A DNA stretch of 64,000 nt from Oceanospirillum sp048270425 (GCA_048270425.1 JBLWSY010000003.1:1-64000); one strand, 5' to 3'; counted from the stretch's first letter, positions 53,328 through 62,443 are shown. Notes: a model not told the origin generated them from the sequence alone. Numbers and translations: made by a program.

Positions 53328-54476
53328 ATGTCCCAGACCGAAGCTTTGTCGCCGACGCTACAGCTTGCCTTTGATCTTATCAGCCGCCACTCCGTAACTC
53401 CGGAAGATGCCGGATGTCAGGAATTGATGATTGAGCGTCTGGAAGCGATCGGTTTCAAAATCGAGCGCCTGCGTTTTGGCAATGTGGATAATTTCTGGGC
53501 ACGTCGCGGCACTGAGGCACCTGTACTGGCGTTTGCCGGTCACACCGATGTTGTACCAACTGGTCCTGAAGCCAACTGGAAGCACGCGCCTTTTGAGCCG
53601 ATGATCGATGATAAAGGCATGCTGTACGGTCGCGGTGCAGCGGATATGAAAGGCAGCCTGGCCTCTATGGTTGTGGCGTGTGAAGAATTTGTCGCTGCTA
53701 ACCCGAATCACAAAGGCTCTATCGCGTTTCTGATCACCTCCGATGAAGAAGGCCCGGCGGTTAACGGCACGGTTAAAGTGGTTGAGCACTTAGAAGCCCG
53801 TGGCGAGAAAATGACCTGGTGTATCGTGGGCGAGCCATCCAGTACCCACCACACAGGCGATATCATCAAGAACGGCCGTCGAGGCTCTTTAGGGGCTAAG
53901 CTGCTGGTGAAAGGTATTCAGGGGCATGTGGCTTATCCACATCTGGCGCGCAACCCGATTCATCAGGTAGCTCCTGCACTGGCAGAGCTCTCCACCGAGC
54001 ACTGGGATGAAGGCAACGAGTACTTCCCGGCGACCAGTTTCCAGATCTCAAATATCAACGGCGGCACAGGTGCTACCAATGTGATACCCGGTGATGTGGA
54101 AGTGGTATTTAACTTCCGCTTCTCCACTGAACTAACAGCGGATCAGATTAAACAGCGGGTGCACGGCATTCTGGACAAACATGAACTGGAATATGACCTG
54201 CAGTGGACACTGAACGGCCTGCCCTTCCTGACCCCTGAAGGCGATCTGGTCGATGCCTGCCGTGGTGCGATTCTGGAAGCCACTCATATCACCACAGAGC
54301 TATCCACCTCCGGCGGCACCTCCGATGGTCGCTTTATCGCACCAACCGGTACTCAGGTGGTCGAGTTAGGCCCTTGTAACGCTACCATCCACAAGGTGAA
54401 CGAGCATATTCTGGCGGATGATCTGAACAAGCTGACCGGCATCTATCAGGGTATTATGACGCGCCTTCTGACCTGA
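53328..54476 (+). CDS. dapE: Succinyl-diaminopimelate desuccinylase
   Basis: Zinc peptidase-family enzyme that removes succinate from N-succinyl-LL-diaminopimelate, the step after DapC. The 382-residue protein has AFAGHTDVVPTG near 68-79, YGRGAADMKGSLA near 100-112, FLITSDEEGPAVNGT near 132-146 with the catalytic Glu pair, IVGEPSS near 165 and the C-terminal GGTSDGRFIAPTGTQVVELGP. Standard length. Separated from dapC-dapD by the ABC and signalling genes. Confidence 0.97.
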   Translation: MSQTEALSPTLQLAFDLISRHSVTPEDAGCQELMIERLEAIGFKIERLRFGNVDNFWARRGTEAPVLAFAGHTDVVPTGPEANWKHAPFEPMIDDKGMLYGRGAADMKGSLASMVVACEEFVAANPNHKGSIAFLITSDEEGPAVNGTVKVVEHLEARGEKMTWCIVGEPSSTHHTGDIIKNGRRGSLGAKLLVKGIQGHVAYPHLARNPIHQVAPALAELSTEHWDEGNEYFPATSFQISNINGGTGATNVIPGDVEVVFNFRFSTELTADQIKQRVHGILDKHELEYDLQWTLNGLPFLTPEGDLVDACRGAILEATHITTELSTSGGTSDGRFIAPTGTQVVELGPCNATIHKVNEHILADDLNKLTGIYQGIMTRLLT

Positions 54477-54518
54477 TAGCATGGTCAGTCTGATGCCTCA
54501 AAACAGGTCCTGGCCGCT

Positions 54519-54833
54519 ATGAGCCTAAAAAAGCGCCTGATCAAAATGTCCCAGAATACCCAGCAGAATCTGAGGCGGGTGACCATAGGCACCATCATCT
54601 TTTTTGTCGGTGCCGGTATGCTGATGTGGGCTGAAGGGGCAACCCATCTAGAGCCACTGCGTCGTGAGCTGGTTGCTCTGCTGTCACTGGCCACCATGGG
54701 CATAGGTGCATCACTGGGACTGCTGGGGTATCTTGGCTTAAGCGCTTTTCGTATTTATCGCTTTCTGAGCATGGATGTTAATGACGACAGCCCGCGCACA
54801 GGAAAAAGAACGGATCACAATGATGACAACTGA
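54519..54833 (+). CDS. Small two-segment membrane protein of unknown function
   Basis: A 104-residue protein with two likely membrane segments (VTIGTIIFFVGAGMLMWAEGA, about 21-41, and LVALLSLATMGIGASLGLLGYLGL, about 51-74) and a polar C-terminal tail. An ATG at 54546 is an alternative start; neither has a strong ribosome site. It begins 43 bases after dapE and overlaps the next gene by 14 bases, so all three may be one operon. I do not recognise the family. Confidence 0.6.
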   Translation: MSLKKRLIKMSQNTQQNLRRVTIGTIIFFVGAGMLMWAEGATHLEPLRRELVALLSLATMGIGASLGLLGYLGLSAFRIYRFLSMDVNDDSPRTGKRTDHNDDN

Positions 54834-55209
54834 AGCTTTTCCCGATATCGAAATTTACGTACAGGACCCGGACCTGGAAACCATCGAAAGCTGGTTTAAA
54901 GAGCTCTTCGCCAGCTACTCCGAGCCGAAGCGTCTGGATAAACGCACCCTGCTCTATCAGGCGGTAAAAGCCGATGGCACCGAAGTGCCCGTGCATGTGG
55001 TAGAAAAAGCCGCCGGTAAATACTGGAGCATCTGGTTTGACAGCCCGGAAAGTGGCTGGGCTACCGATATCGAATGCGCCCGTGCAGCGTTTGCCTTCTT
55101 TAACAGCACTATTCGCTGCTCGGTTGGCTCCTGGGAACCGGATCAGCCGATGGATCTCTGGTGGCAGATCAGCAAGAAGGGTGAAGGCGAAATCAGCTGG
55201 CCGGACTAA
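54820..55209 (+). CDS. Conserved-looking acidic protein of unknown function
   Basis: A 129-residue soluble acidic protein from the ATG at 54820 (next codon is also ATG; GGA lies a few bases upstream). The frame is open back to 54775, but those codons overlap the upstream gene further. It is rich in Trp and aromatic residues (TIESWFKELF, YWSIWFDSPESGW, SVGSWEPDQPMDLWWQISKKG), with no Cys pair, signal or membrane segment beyond one Cys. It is the last gene before a strong terminator. Family not recognised. Confidence 0.65.
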   Translation: MMTTEAFPDIEIYVQDPDLETIESWFKELFASYSEPKRLDKRTLLYQAVKADGTEVPVHVVEKAAGKYWSIWFDSPESGWATDIECARAAFAFFNSTIRCSVGSWEPDQPMDLWWQISKKGEGEISWPD

Positions 55210-55247
55210 ATCTGAGGCTCCGTTCGCTCAAACACCCACCGGAAATG

Positions 55248-55278
55248 AAAGGCCAAAGCGTAATGCTTTGGCCTTTTC
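55248..55278 (+). terminator. Bidirectional terminator between convergent genes
   Basis: Perfect 12-bp stem AAAGGCCAAAGC (55248-55259) with GCTTTGGCCTTT (55265-55276), loop GTAAT, followed by TTC on the plus strand and TTTCATTTCC on the minus strand. It serves the dapE unit and the minus-strand gene at 55316. Confidence 0.85.
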
Positions 55279-55315
55279 GCTTTCAGGCAGCAAAACGTGG
55301 TTACTCCTAACAGGT

Positions 55316-55732
55316 TTACAGCTCCCGGAAGAGATCGAAGCTATCCAACAGACGGTAGAGAATTTCCGGTTTCGCTGTCAGACAGCGGCGGATCGCAGCA
55401 GGAATATTTTTTCGGGTCTTTCGGCAAAGCCCCGGTTGGTTTTTAAAACCTATCTCAAGACCACGGGGGCTGCGCACTTCGGTATGGCCGGGTGAGATTT
55501 TCAGCTGAATACCCAACTGCTGCTCCATCAGGCGCAGCATCTTCTGCAGATCCTCAAAGTCAGAGATCGCTTCTAACCGGCTGATCAGTTTCTTTTCTTC
55601 GGTCAGAGTAAGACGCAGAATACGGATATCCTGCTGACGCCCCTCAATAAGCTCCTGATGACCACACTGGCAGATACCCGGTGGGCAGGGCTGGCGAACC
55701 GGAAAAGGAATATTGGGTGGCGGTGCGGACAA
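55316..55732 (-). CDS. Uncharacterised protein with an N-terminal CPPGxCxCG motif
   Basis: A 138-residue soluble protein. The N-terminus FPVRQPCPPGICQCGHQEL has three close Cys and a His (Cys16, Cys21, Cys23, His25), which could hold a metal ion. A charged helical part follows (DIRILRLTLTEEKKLISRLEAI, near 35-56), then EQQLGIQLKISPGHTEVRSPRGLEIGF. Similar proteins seem to occur in pseudomonads and Marinobacter, from memory, with no known function. It is monocistronic, between two terminators. No other function can be supported. Confidence 0.6.
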   Translation of the reverse strand: MSAPPPNIPFPVRQPCPPGICQCGHQELIEGRQQDIRILRLTLTEEKKLISRLEAISDFEDLQKMLRLMEQQLGIQLKISPGHTEVRSPRGLEIGFKNQPGLCRKTRKNIPAAIRRCLTAKPEILYRLLDSFDLFREL

Positions 55733-55799
55733 AGACAGCCTCCTGCCGAAAGAGAAACCAAGTCACTAACAGCATAGCCAACCCGCTGAAAAACAGACA

Positions 55800-55843
55800 A
55801 AAAAATACCCGGTCACTTCGTCTTAACGGAAAGTGCCGGGTAT
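55800..55843 (-). terminator. Intrinsic terminator of the cold-shock gene
   Basis: Stem ATACCCGG plus CACTT (55805-55818) with AAGTG plus CCGGGTAT (55831-55843), one bulged T, and TTTTTTTG following on the minus strand. It begins 22 bases after the stop codon at 55865. Confidence 0.8.
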
Positions 55844-55864
55844 CTTAAAGCAGACAGAGAAAGC

Positions 55865-56296
55865 TTAACTGATAACAGTTACATCCTCAGCCTGCAGGCC
55901 TTTGTCACTGGTGATAATGGCAAAGCGAACACGCTGCCCTTCCGCCAGTGAACGATGGCCAGTACCACGAATAGAACGGAAGTGGACAAAAACGTCACCA
56001 CCGGAATCACGGGTAATAAAACCAAAGCCTTTAGACACGTTAAACCATTTAACAGTGCCCATCTCACGGTCATCATTTTCATCGTTAGCAATATTTGCCA
56101 ACTGAGGTGTCAGATAATTCAGAACCGCAGTGCCTAAGAAGGTGGTCAGAAAAAATACAATCGCTGCAGGTACATAATGTCCATTAGCATACAATCCCTG
56201 TTCTCCAGCCTGAGTTGCCAGATCGAGAACAAAAGGCCCAACAACGGCCATAACCACACTGATTAACACACAACGAACAAAGGAATTTTTGCTCAT
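55865..56296 (-). CDS. Membrane-anchored cold-shock-domain protein
   Basis: A 143-residue protein with two likely membrane segments (VRCVLISVVMAVVGPFVLDL, 7-26; YVPAAIVFFLTTFLGTAVLNYL, 41-62), a short acidic linker and a complete C-terminal cold-shock domain (79-142) with RNP1 KGFGFIT at 89-95 and RNP2 VFVHF at 102-106. Ordinary CspA proteins are only the last part. The segments would tether an RNA-binding domain to the inner membrane, cytoplasmic side if both ends are inside. A Met at residue 79 (position 56062) could give a free 65-residue form, though its ribosome site is weak. GAGAG precedes the main start. A 256-base AT-rich region upstream may form the long leader typical of cold-shock mRNAs. 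Confidence 0.85.
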   Translation of the reverse strand: MSKNSFVRCVLISVVMAVVGPFVLDLATQAGEQGLYANGHYVPAAIVFFLTTFLGTAVLNYLTPQLANIANDENDDREMGTVKWFNVSKGFGFITRDSGGDVFVHFRSIRGTGHRSLAEGQRVRFAIITSDKGLQAEDVTVIS

Positions 56297-56466
56297 ACTT
56301 ACTCTCTCATAAACAATTAGTTATTATTAATAATTCACTTAAAAAACAAAGAACTAACACTCCAGCTAGTCTTTACGAGTGCTTTTTATGGTTCTTCAAA
56401 AAGCAATAAAATGAAGTAAAGACCAGCTGTGCCGTGGTATAGAAGGCTGGTGTCGCACACTTCATC

Positions 56467-56494
56467 TTGTCGCCACTAAGCAAGGCTCTATTAT
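56467..56494 (+). promoter_or_regulatory. Candidate promoter of slyX
   Basis: TTGTCG (56467-56472), a 16-base spacer and TATTAT (56489-56494), about 60 bases before the slyX start. The -35 sequence is identical to that of the dapC promoter. Confidence 0.35.
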
Positions 56495-56552
56495 ACAGAG
56501 CATCCGCGGCACTTGAAGTGCCTGAATCCTAACCCTTGTCAGGAATCAAAAC

Positions 56553-56771
56553 ATGCCAGAAGACAGAATCGATGAACTGGAATTTAAGCTCGCCTTTCAG
56601 GACGATACCATAGAAGTTCTGAATAACGTAATCGCTGAACAAGATAAGAGAATTCAGTTATTGGAAGATGCTGTTCGCCAACTTTATAAGGAAATTAAGG
56701 AAAAAGGCGAACAAAACAGCTCGGGTATTGAGGAATTTGATCCCTCAAAAGAGGTTCCCCCTCATTATTAA
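56553..56771 (+). CDS. slyX: SlyX family protein
   Basis: A 72-residue protein that is almost wholly coiled coil (ELEFKLAFQDDTIEVLNNVIAEQDKRIQ in two parts, 8-35), ending in the typical PPHY tail. AGGA stands eight bases before the start. SlyX is widespread but its function is unknown; it is often found near slyD in enterobacteria, which is not seen here. It stands alone between the cold-shock gene and bolA. Confidence 0.9.
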   Translation: MPEDRIDELEFKLAFQDDTIEVLNNVIAEQDKRIQLLEDAVRQLYKEIKEKGEQNSSGIEEFDPSKEVPPHY

Positions 56772-56851
56772 GCGAAGATGCTGAAATGAGGCAGCGCGGG
56801 ATCTGTTGGCAAACGTCGATCAACTCAGGCCAACAGACCAGACGCAAGGTT

Positions 56852-57166
56852 TTACTTATCGTGCTTGCTGCCACCTAAACAATTTGGTGATTCAGGCACT
56901 TCATTACCCCGGCTTTCCCATTCTTCCGGTGTGTAGGCATGAATCGCTAAGGCGTGCACACCTGACTCCAGCTCAGCACTTAGCACGCCATAAACCTTCT
57001 GGTGGCGCTGAACGGCACGCAGACCGGCAAACACATCAGAAACCACGGTCAGTTTAAAGTGGGAGTTTTTGCCCCGGCTGTGCTTATGGCTTTCATTTTC
57101 AACAGCGATCACCCGTGGTGACAGCTGATCGGTCAATTTGCTTTCGATGGTCGCTTGTACAGACAT
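56852..57166 (-). CDS. bolA: BolA family protein
   Basis: A 104-residue BolA/IbaG-type protein, likely a partner of monothiol glutaredoxins in iron-sulfur handling, also linked to cell shape and stress. From the ATG at 57166 it starts MSVQATIESKLTDQLSP and has ENESHKHSRGKNSHFKLTVVSD near 22-43 and the FAGLRAVQRHQKVYGVLSAEL helix-strand block with the conserved His near 57. The frame runs 42 codons further upstream without family resemblance. In many gammaproteobacteria bolA is RpoS-dependent. The tail has one Cys (PNCLGGSKHDK). Confidence 0.93.
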   Translation of the reverse strand: MSVQATIESKLTDQLSPRVIAVENESHKHSRGKNSHFKLTVVSDVFAGLRAVQRHQKVYGVLSAELESGVHALAIHAYTPEEWESRGNEVPESPNCLGGSKHDK

Positions 57167-57374
57167 AAGAAGGTCTCGTATTTGATACGCGTTGAATAGG
57201 CTATTCGGATGAAAATACCCATTCGGTAACGCAGATTCGGCATAGATGTACAGATTATTGATCAGGCTGGCCGATAAAATAAAGGCCAGCATCAGCTGGC
57301 CTCACTTTAGCGCCATCGGAATAAAAAGCAATCCCTACTGTAGCGCTTGGTTTTATTTGCGGATCAGGACTCCA

Positions 57375-58883
57375 TCAGATATCCGGCTCTGAATCGTTCG
57401 CCTTCATAATCGCCTTCTTAACCCTATGGGTCAGCCACCAGACCAAAGCAACAACGACAGGTACAGAGATACCCGTAACCAGGTCTTTATCGACTGGCAC
57501 TCCCGCGCTATAAGCGGCACCTACCAGAATTTTTACCAGACTTACCATGTAGTAACTGATTGCGGCGATAGAGAGACCTTCTACCGTTTCCTGCAGGCGC
57601 ATCTGCAATTTACCACGGCGATCCATCGAGGAAAGCAGGCTCTGGTTCTGCGCCTCAATGGTCAGATCTACCCGGGTCTGCAACAGATCACCGGCACGCT
57701 CAATGCGACGGGCTAAGTCCTCCAGCCGCTCACTGACCGATTCACAGGTATTAAAGGCCGGTGTCAGACGTCGTTCCAGAAAAGAGCCAATGGTGAAGTA
57801 ATTTTCCACCTGTTGCTCCCGCAACTCATCCATCCGCTTCATCACCAGTGAGTAATAAGCCCGCATGGCAGAGAAGCGATAGTTGGTATTGGTACGCCAA
57901 CGCTCGACCTGAGCTGCAAGCTGAGACAGATCCGTCAGCATTTTTCGCTCATCAGCATGATCTTTCATATCTGCAGCCGTGGCGATAATCGCTGCCAGTT
58001 CCCGATCCACATTCTGCAGGCTTGGCCCTAAACGGCGGGCTTCCGGCAGCGCCAGCAAGGCCATCAGACGGTAGGTTTCCATCTCAACCAAACGCTGCAG
58101 CAATCGACCGGTCTGGTTGTTATTCAGACCATGGTTGTGGATCAGGAAGCGGCCAAAGCCATCGCCATGCAAACGGAAGGCACTCCAGACGGTGGCATCA
58201 CCATCCATCAGGCTGCCACTGACCAGTCGCTGACCTTCAAAGCTGGTCTTTAACTGCTCTCGATTAAGTGCAGGCTGAGAAGCGTCCAGCATCTCAATAT
58301 GAAAGGCCGCAACAACCTCACCGGGCATCTGACGCAACCAATCCTGAGGAATCAGTTCAAGCGCCGTGGAGGTAAACGGCTGTTCACTGGTTTCCGGGCG
58401 GATGAAGGTATAGGTCACAAACTCCATATGACGACCGCAGCGGAACTGGAAACCACCGAAATCAGCCTGATAGAAGCTGCAATTTTCAGCCGGCATATTC
58501 ACGCCGTACCGCTCACAGAGATTCCGCAGGTGCGCGAACTCACGAGCGCGATCTTCTTCAGGAATCAATATCGCCAGACGGGAAACCCGTGCCGGAGTCT
58601 GCACCACCGGAAACGGGCGGGCGTGGAGTTCATTGTAGAGTTCATCCCTACGGGGATGAACTCGAAATGGAAGCCCGGGGCTATTATCGGCATAGCCTTC
58701 TCCGGTAGCAGGAAAACGACGATCATCCAGCTCTGCGCTGTCGATCGCCTCTTCCGGGTCTATGACCAGGGAGGGATCTGCCGCCGGTAAATGACCCTGT
58801 ACACCCGGCAGATTCAAATCTGCCGGTGAAGAATTGGAATTGGACGCAATTTCCGATGAATGGGGACGTGCCTCTGCGCTCAT
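57375..58883 (-). CDS. DUF3422 family membrane protein
   Basis: A 502-residue protein of unknown function. After a polar, low-complexity N-terminus of about 70 residues comes the family mark HPRRDELYNELHARPFP near 77-93, then a long mixed region, a helical coiled part (about 330-430), and two C-terminal membrane segments near 445-490 (AISYYMVSLVKILVGAAYSAG and SVPVVVALVWWLTHRVKKA). This layout recalls a large cytoplasmic head anchored at its C-terminus, as in CorA-like channels, but no ion motif (GMN) is present. It stands alone, with a 214-base gap to the ABC permease gene upstream. Confidence 0.85.
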   Translation of the reverse strand: MSAEARPHSSEIASNSNSSPADLNLPGVQGHLPAADPSLVIDPEEAIDSAELDDRRFPATGEGYADNSPGLPFRVHPRRDELYNELHARPFPVVQTPARVSRLAILIPEEDRAREFAHLRNLCERYGVNMPAENCSFYQADFGGFQFRCGRHMEFVTYTFIRPETSEQPFTSTALELIPQDWLRQMPGEVVAAFHIEMLDASQPALNREQLKTSFEGQRLVSGSLMDGDATVWSAFRLHGDGFGRFLIHNHGLNNNQTGRLLQRLVEMETYRLMALLALPEARRLGPSLQNVDRELAAIIATAADMKDHADERKMLTDLSQLAAQVERWRTNTNYRFSAMRAYYSLVMKRMDELREQQVENYFTIGSFLERRLTPAFNTCESVSERLEDLARRIERAGDLLQTRVDLTIEAQNQSLLSSMDRRGKLQMRLQETVEGLSIAAISYYMVSLVKILVGAAYSAGVPVDKDLVTGISVPVVVALVWWLTHRVKKAIMKANDSEPDI

Positions 58884-59097
58884 GGCCTCTCGATATCCTT
58901 GTATTTTTTATCGGCAACCGGTTAATGCTTTGTCAGGGTCGTAACAAAGTTGAAGAAGACACCCGAATCAGGACCAGCGGGTAACGGGTCAGACGGGTAC
59001 TCATCAAGAAAACCGGTGCTGCTTTTTGTTCATTATTTTCAACACCCATTGAAGGGTTATGCAAAAACGGCTCCGGCTCATCAGGCAGAAAAATCTG

Positions 59098-61713
59098 CTA
59101 TCCGGCACGTAAAACCTGAAGCGGTGGCTGTTTCACTACAAAACGTGTGCCCCAGAGTCCCGCCAGGGTAATAATGACCGCCCCGGACAATGGCAGAACC
59201 AGCCAATGAGTAAAACTTAGACTATAGTCTAAGTCAAACAGATTCCGATAAAGCAAGTAAGCGGTCAGCTCTGAACCCATCAGTGCCAACAAACCCGCGA
59301 CAACGCCCAGTAAAACAAACTCATAACGCTGAATACTACGAATCATAATGCCGGATGCTCCTAAAGTGCGATAGAGCGCGCCCTCCCGCAATCGTTCATC
59401 CAGACTATTTTTCACCGCCGCCAGAAGTAGTACCAGTCCACTGAGCAGCGTAAAGCCGAGCATCACCTCAATCGCCAGTGTCACCTGTTCCAGAATCAGA
59501 CGCACCTGTTCCAGAATCTGACTGATATCCAGTAACGACACCGCCGGGAAGCTCTTCACAAGGTCCGGCACGATATGCTTCTGCTGCTCAGACAGATAAA
59601 AGCTGGCCAGCAGGGTCTGCGGCATCTGCTCCAGCACACCGGGCGGAGTGATCACGTAAAAATTGGGCTGGAAGTTATCCCAGTTCACCTGACGGATATT
59701 GGTCACTTCACCAGTAATCAGCTGTCCCGCCAGATCAAAGCTCATCTTATCGCCAAGGCTTAAGCCCAGACGCTCCGCCATACCGGAATCCAAAGACAAA
59801 GGGACCAGCCCTTCGGAATCGGCCTGATAGTTTTCCCCCCACCAGCGACCACTGATCACCTGATTATCATCCGGCAGATCTGAACGCCAGGTCAGGTTCA
59901 GCTCACGATGCAGTACATTGTCCTCTTTCGCCTTTTCCGGCACCGCATCCTTAGCAGGCTGGTCGTTAATTTCCGTCAGCCTGCCACGAACAATAGGATA
60001 CAGCGGAGAGCGATTAACCTCAGCCTGATCCAGCCGTTTCGCAAAGGCCTCACTCTCATAGGGCTGAATATTGATCGCAAAATAGTTGGGGGCATTTTGC
60101 GGCAGCTGCTGTTGCCAGCTGGCCAGAAGATCATTTCGGATCAACGCCACCAGAGCCGCCACCATCAGCACCAGACCAAAAGCCATCACCTGCGGCAGCG
60201 CGGTTTGCTTATGGCTATAGAGGCTACGGACCGCAAGCCTTGGCCGCATCGGCAGACGCGGGCCGATCAGTTTCAGCAAACGGAACAATCCCAAGGTCAG
60301 TAAGGCTGAAAGCGCCAGCACTGCAACCAGTCCAACTGTTAGCCAAAGAGTCAGACGCGCATCAGAGCTGTACCAGTAGATCATCACCACCAGCGCCACT
60401 AACGCCAGACCATAGACCATAAAAGAGGATGGCGAAGTCATCTCCAGATCACGCCGGAACACTCTTAACGGCGACACATTGCGCAGCTGACGCAAGGGTG
60501 CACTGGCAAAGCCCATCAGCAGCAGAATACCGGTGCCAATAGAAAGCCCCCAGGGCTGCCAGCCCGCTGACGGCAGATAAACCGGTAAAAGATCCGCCAC
60601 CAGCGAAGTGCCCGCCAGCTGCAACAAATACCCCAGAAGCGCACCACTCAGAGACGCGCACACTCCCAGCGCCAGCAACAGCCGCAGATAGATGCCGCCC
60701 ATAACCGGTGCCGCAAAACCAAAACTTGCCATTACCGCAACCGTATCCTGACGACGGCGGGCAAAACGACCCGCTGCCATGGCAACCGCCACGCCGGAGA
60801 GAATTACCGCACCGATACTCGCCAGCTGCAGATAACGCTGAGCGCGATCCAGGGCAGAGCCCACCGATGGCCTGTCTTCCCGGATATCCAACAGACGATG
60901 GGATGGCTTCAGCTGAGGTTCCAGCCAGCTTTTGAACTGATCGATCACTGCCAGATCACCGGCAAACAGATAACGGAAACGTACCCGGCTGCCGGGCTGA
61001 ACCACACCGGTTTCGTCAACATCGCTGAAGTTGATCAGCGAACGGGGATTCAGGCTCATAAAGCCGCCACTGCGGTCCGGCTCTTTATGAATAATTCGGG
61101 TGATCGTAAACAGCTTACGGCCGATCTCCACCTCACCGCCGATGGCGGCATTAAGGGAGGTCAGCAGACGGCGATCCACCCAGACTTCGCCAGGTGCAGG
61201 CAAAAGGCCATCGCTATCAACATACTGAATCCCCGTGTTCTGGGTTGCCACATCCTGACGCTGCGATTGCTCCGCCTCGGAAGAACGCGACTCTAACGCC
61301 AGACCGCCCTTTAACGGATAACCACTGCCCACTGCTTTAACCGCAGATAACTGAAAGCCATTATCGCCCGCCACCATACTGGCAAATTCCAGCGTAGGTA
61401 CTGCTTCAAGGCCTCGATCACGGGCTTCCTGCAGCCAGCGGTCGTCGATCTCACGGGGGCTGCGTATGACCAGATCACCGCCCATTAGCTGAGCGGCTTG
61501 TTGCTCCATCCCTCGCTGCAAACGGTCGGCAATAAAACCGGTCAGAGCAACCGTCATCACCGCCAGCACAAGAGCCGTAAACAACAGATTCAGATCACCG
61601 GAACGCCACTCTCTTGCCAATAGCTTAAAGGCCATCGGCCACTGAGCAACTTTACGTTTATCACCTCTATCCTGCGCTATTCTGTCCTGTGGCATCTCAG
61701 GCCTCCTCTGCAA
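59098..61713 (-). CDS. ybbP: ABC transporter permease, FtsX-like (YbbP type)
   Basis: Large inner-membrane protein of 871 residues with the double FtsX arrangement: a membrane segment near 42-62, a big periplasmic domain, three segments near 290-420, a second periplasmic domain near 530-720 and three final segments near 745-865. It overlaps the ATPase gene by 17 bases. The pair, with divergent tesA, is the E. coli tesA-ybbA-ybbP layout. Such mechanotransmission-type transporters act on envelope lipids or lipoproteins; the substrate is not known. Confidence 0.9.
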   Translation of the reverse strand: MQRRPEMPQDRIAQDRGDKRKVAQWPMAFKLLAREWRSGDLNLLFTALVLAVMTVALTGFIADRLQRGMEQQAAQLMGGDLVIRSPREIDDRWLQEARDRGLEAVPTLEFASMVAGDNGFQLSAVKAVGSGYPLKGGLALESRSSEAEQSQRQDVATQNTGIQYVDSDGLLPAPGEVWVDRRLLTSLNAAIGGEVEIGRKLFTITRIIHKEPDRSGGFMSLNPRSLINFSDVDETGVVQPGSRVRFRYLFAGDLAVIDQFKSWLEPQLKPSHRLLDIREDRPSVGSALDRAQRYLQLASIGAVILSGVAVAMAAGRFARRRQDTVAVMASFGFAAPVMGGIYLRLLLALGVCASLSGALLGYLLQLAGTSLVADLLPVYLPSAGWQPWGLSIGTGILLLMGFASAPLRQLRNVSPLRVFRRDLEMTSPSSFMVYGLALVALVVMIYWYSSDARLTLWLTVGLVAVLALSALLTLGLFRLLKLIGPRLPMRPRLAVRSLYSHKQTALPQVMAFGLVLMVAALVALIRNDLLASWQQQLPQNAPNYFAINIQPYESEAFAKRLDQAEVNRSPLYPIVRGRLTEINDQPAKDAVPEKAKEDNVLHRELNLTWRSDLPDDNQVISGRWWGENYQADSEGLVPLSLDSGMAERLGLSLGDKMSFDLAGQLITGEVTNIRQVNWDNFQPNFYVITPPGVLEQMPQTLLASFYLSEQQKHIVPDLVKSFPAVSLLDISQILEQVRLILEQVTLAIEVMLGFTLLSGLVLLLAAVKNSLDERLREGALYRTLGASGIMIRSIQRYEFVLLGVVAGLLALMGSELTAYLLYRNLFDLDYSLSFTHWLVLPLSGAVIITLAGLWGTRFVVKQPPLQVLRAG

Positions 61714-62443
61714 CGGCTGCTACCGCTTCTTCATGCAGAAGGCCATCACTTAACGTCAGACGACGCTGGCAGTGCCGGGCAAGGTTGGAATCGTGTGTCA
61801 CCAGAATCAAAGTGGTGTGATTCTCTTTATTCAGGGTAAACAGCAGATCGATAATGGACTGACCGGTAACAGCGTCCAGATTACCGGTGGGCTCATCGGC
61901 AAACAGCACCAACGGATCACCAGCAAAGGCGCGGGCGATGGCAACACGCTGCTGCTCACCACCGGAAAGCTGACGGGGATAATGCTTAGTCCGCTCACCC
62001 AGACCGACACGTTCCAGCCATTGACGGGCTTTGGCCTGATAATCTTTATCCCCAGCCAGTTCCAGCGGTAGCATCACATTCTCAAGAGCCGTCAGATGCT
62101 CTAACAACTGAAAGGACTGAAAAACAAAACCCACCTGCTGACGCATCTGCGCCCGACCCTCTTCATCCAGCTGACTCATCGGCTGATCGTTCAGCCAAAT
62201 CTCGCCACCGGAGGCCTGATCCAATCCGGCCAAAAGGCCAAGCAGGGTTGATTTACCAGCCCCGGAACTTCCGAGAATCGCCACACTCTCACCGGCATAG
62301 ATCTGACAGTTCACGCCTTGCAGAATATGAAGTTCTTTGCCATCCGCATCGGTGACCGTTCTGATCAGCTTGGCCGTGCGTATAACGGATTTGATCTCTG
62401 TGTTAGCATTTTTTTCACGATTTTCAGAAGCGGGAGCCTTCAT
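61697..62443 (-). CDS. ybbA: ABC transporter ATP-binding protein (YbbA type)
   Basis: Partner ATPase of the FtsX-type permease, 248 residues, LolD/MacB class. Walker A is GSSGAGKST near 58-66, signature LSGGEQQRVAIARAFAG near 159-175, Walker B LVLFADEPTGNLD near 177-189, and H-loop VTHD near 216. The N-terminal 20 residues are an extra polar stretch. Its start codon shares two bases with the start codon of tesA on the other strand. Confidence 0.92.
   Translation of the reverse strand: MKAPASENREKNANTEIKSVIRTAKLIRTVTDADGKELHILQGVNCQIYAGESVAILGSSGAGKSTLLGLLAGLDQASGGEIWLNDQPMSQLDEEGRAQMRQQVGFVFQSFQLLEHLTALENVMLPLELAGDKDYQAKARQWLERVGLGERTKHYPRQLSGGEQQRVAIARAFAGDPLVLFADEPTGNLDAVTGQSIIDLLFTLNKENHTTLILVTHDSNLARHCQRRLTLSDGLLHEEAVAAVAEEA

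Noticed and set aside
56802..56837. TCTGTTGGC/GCCAACAGA hairpin between slyX and bolA as a terminator
   Set aside because: The loop is 18 bases and there is no T-run on either strand; too weak to list as a feature.
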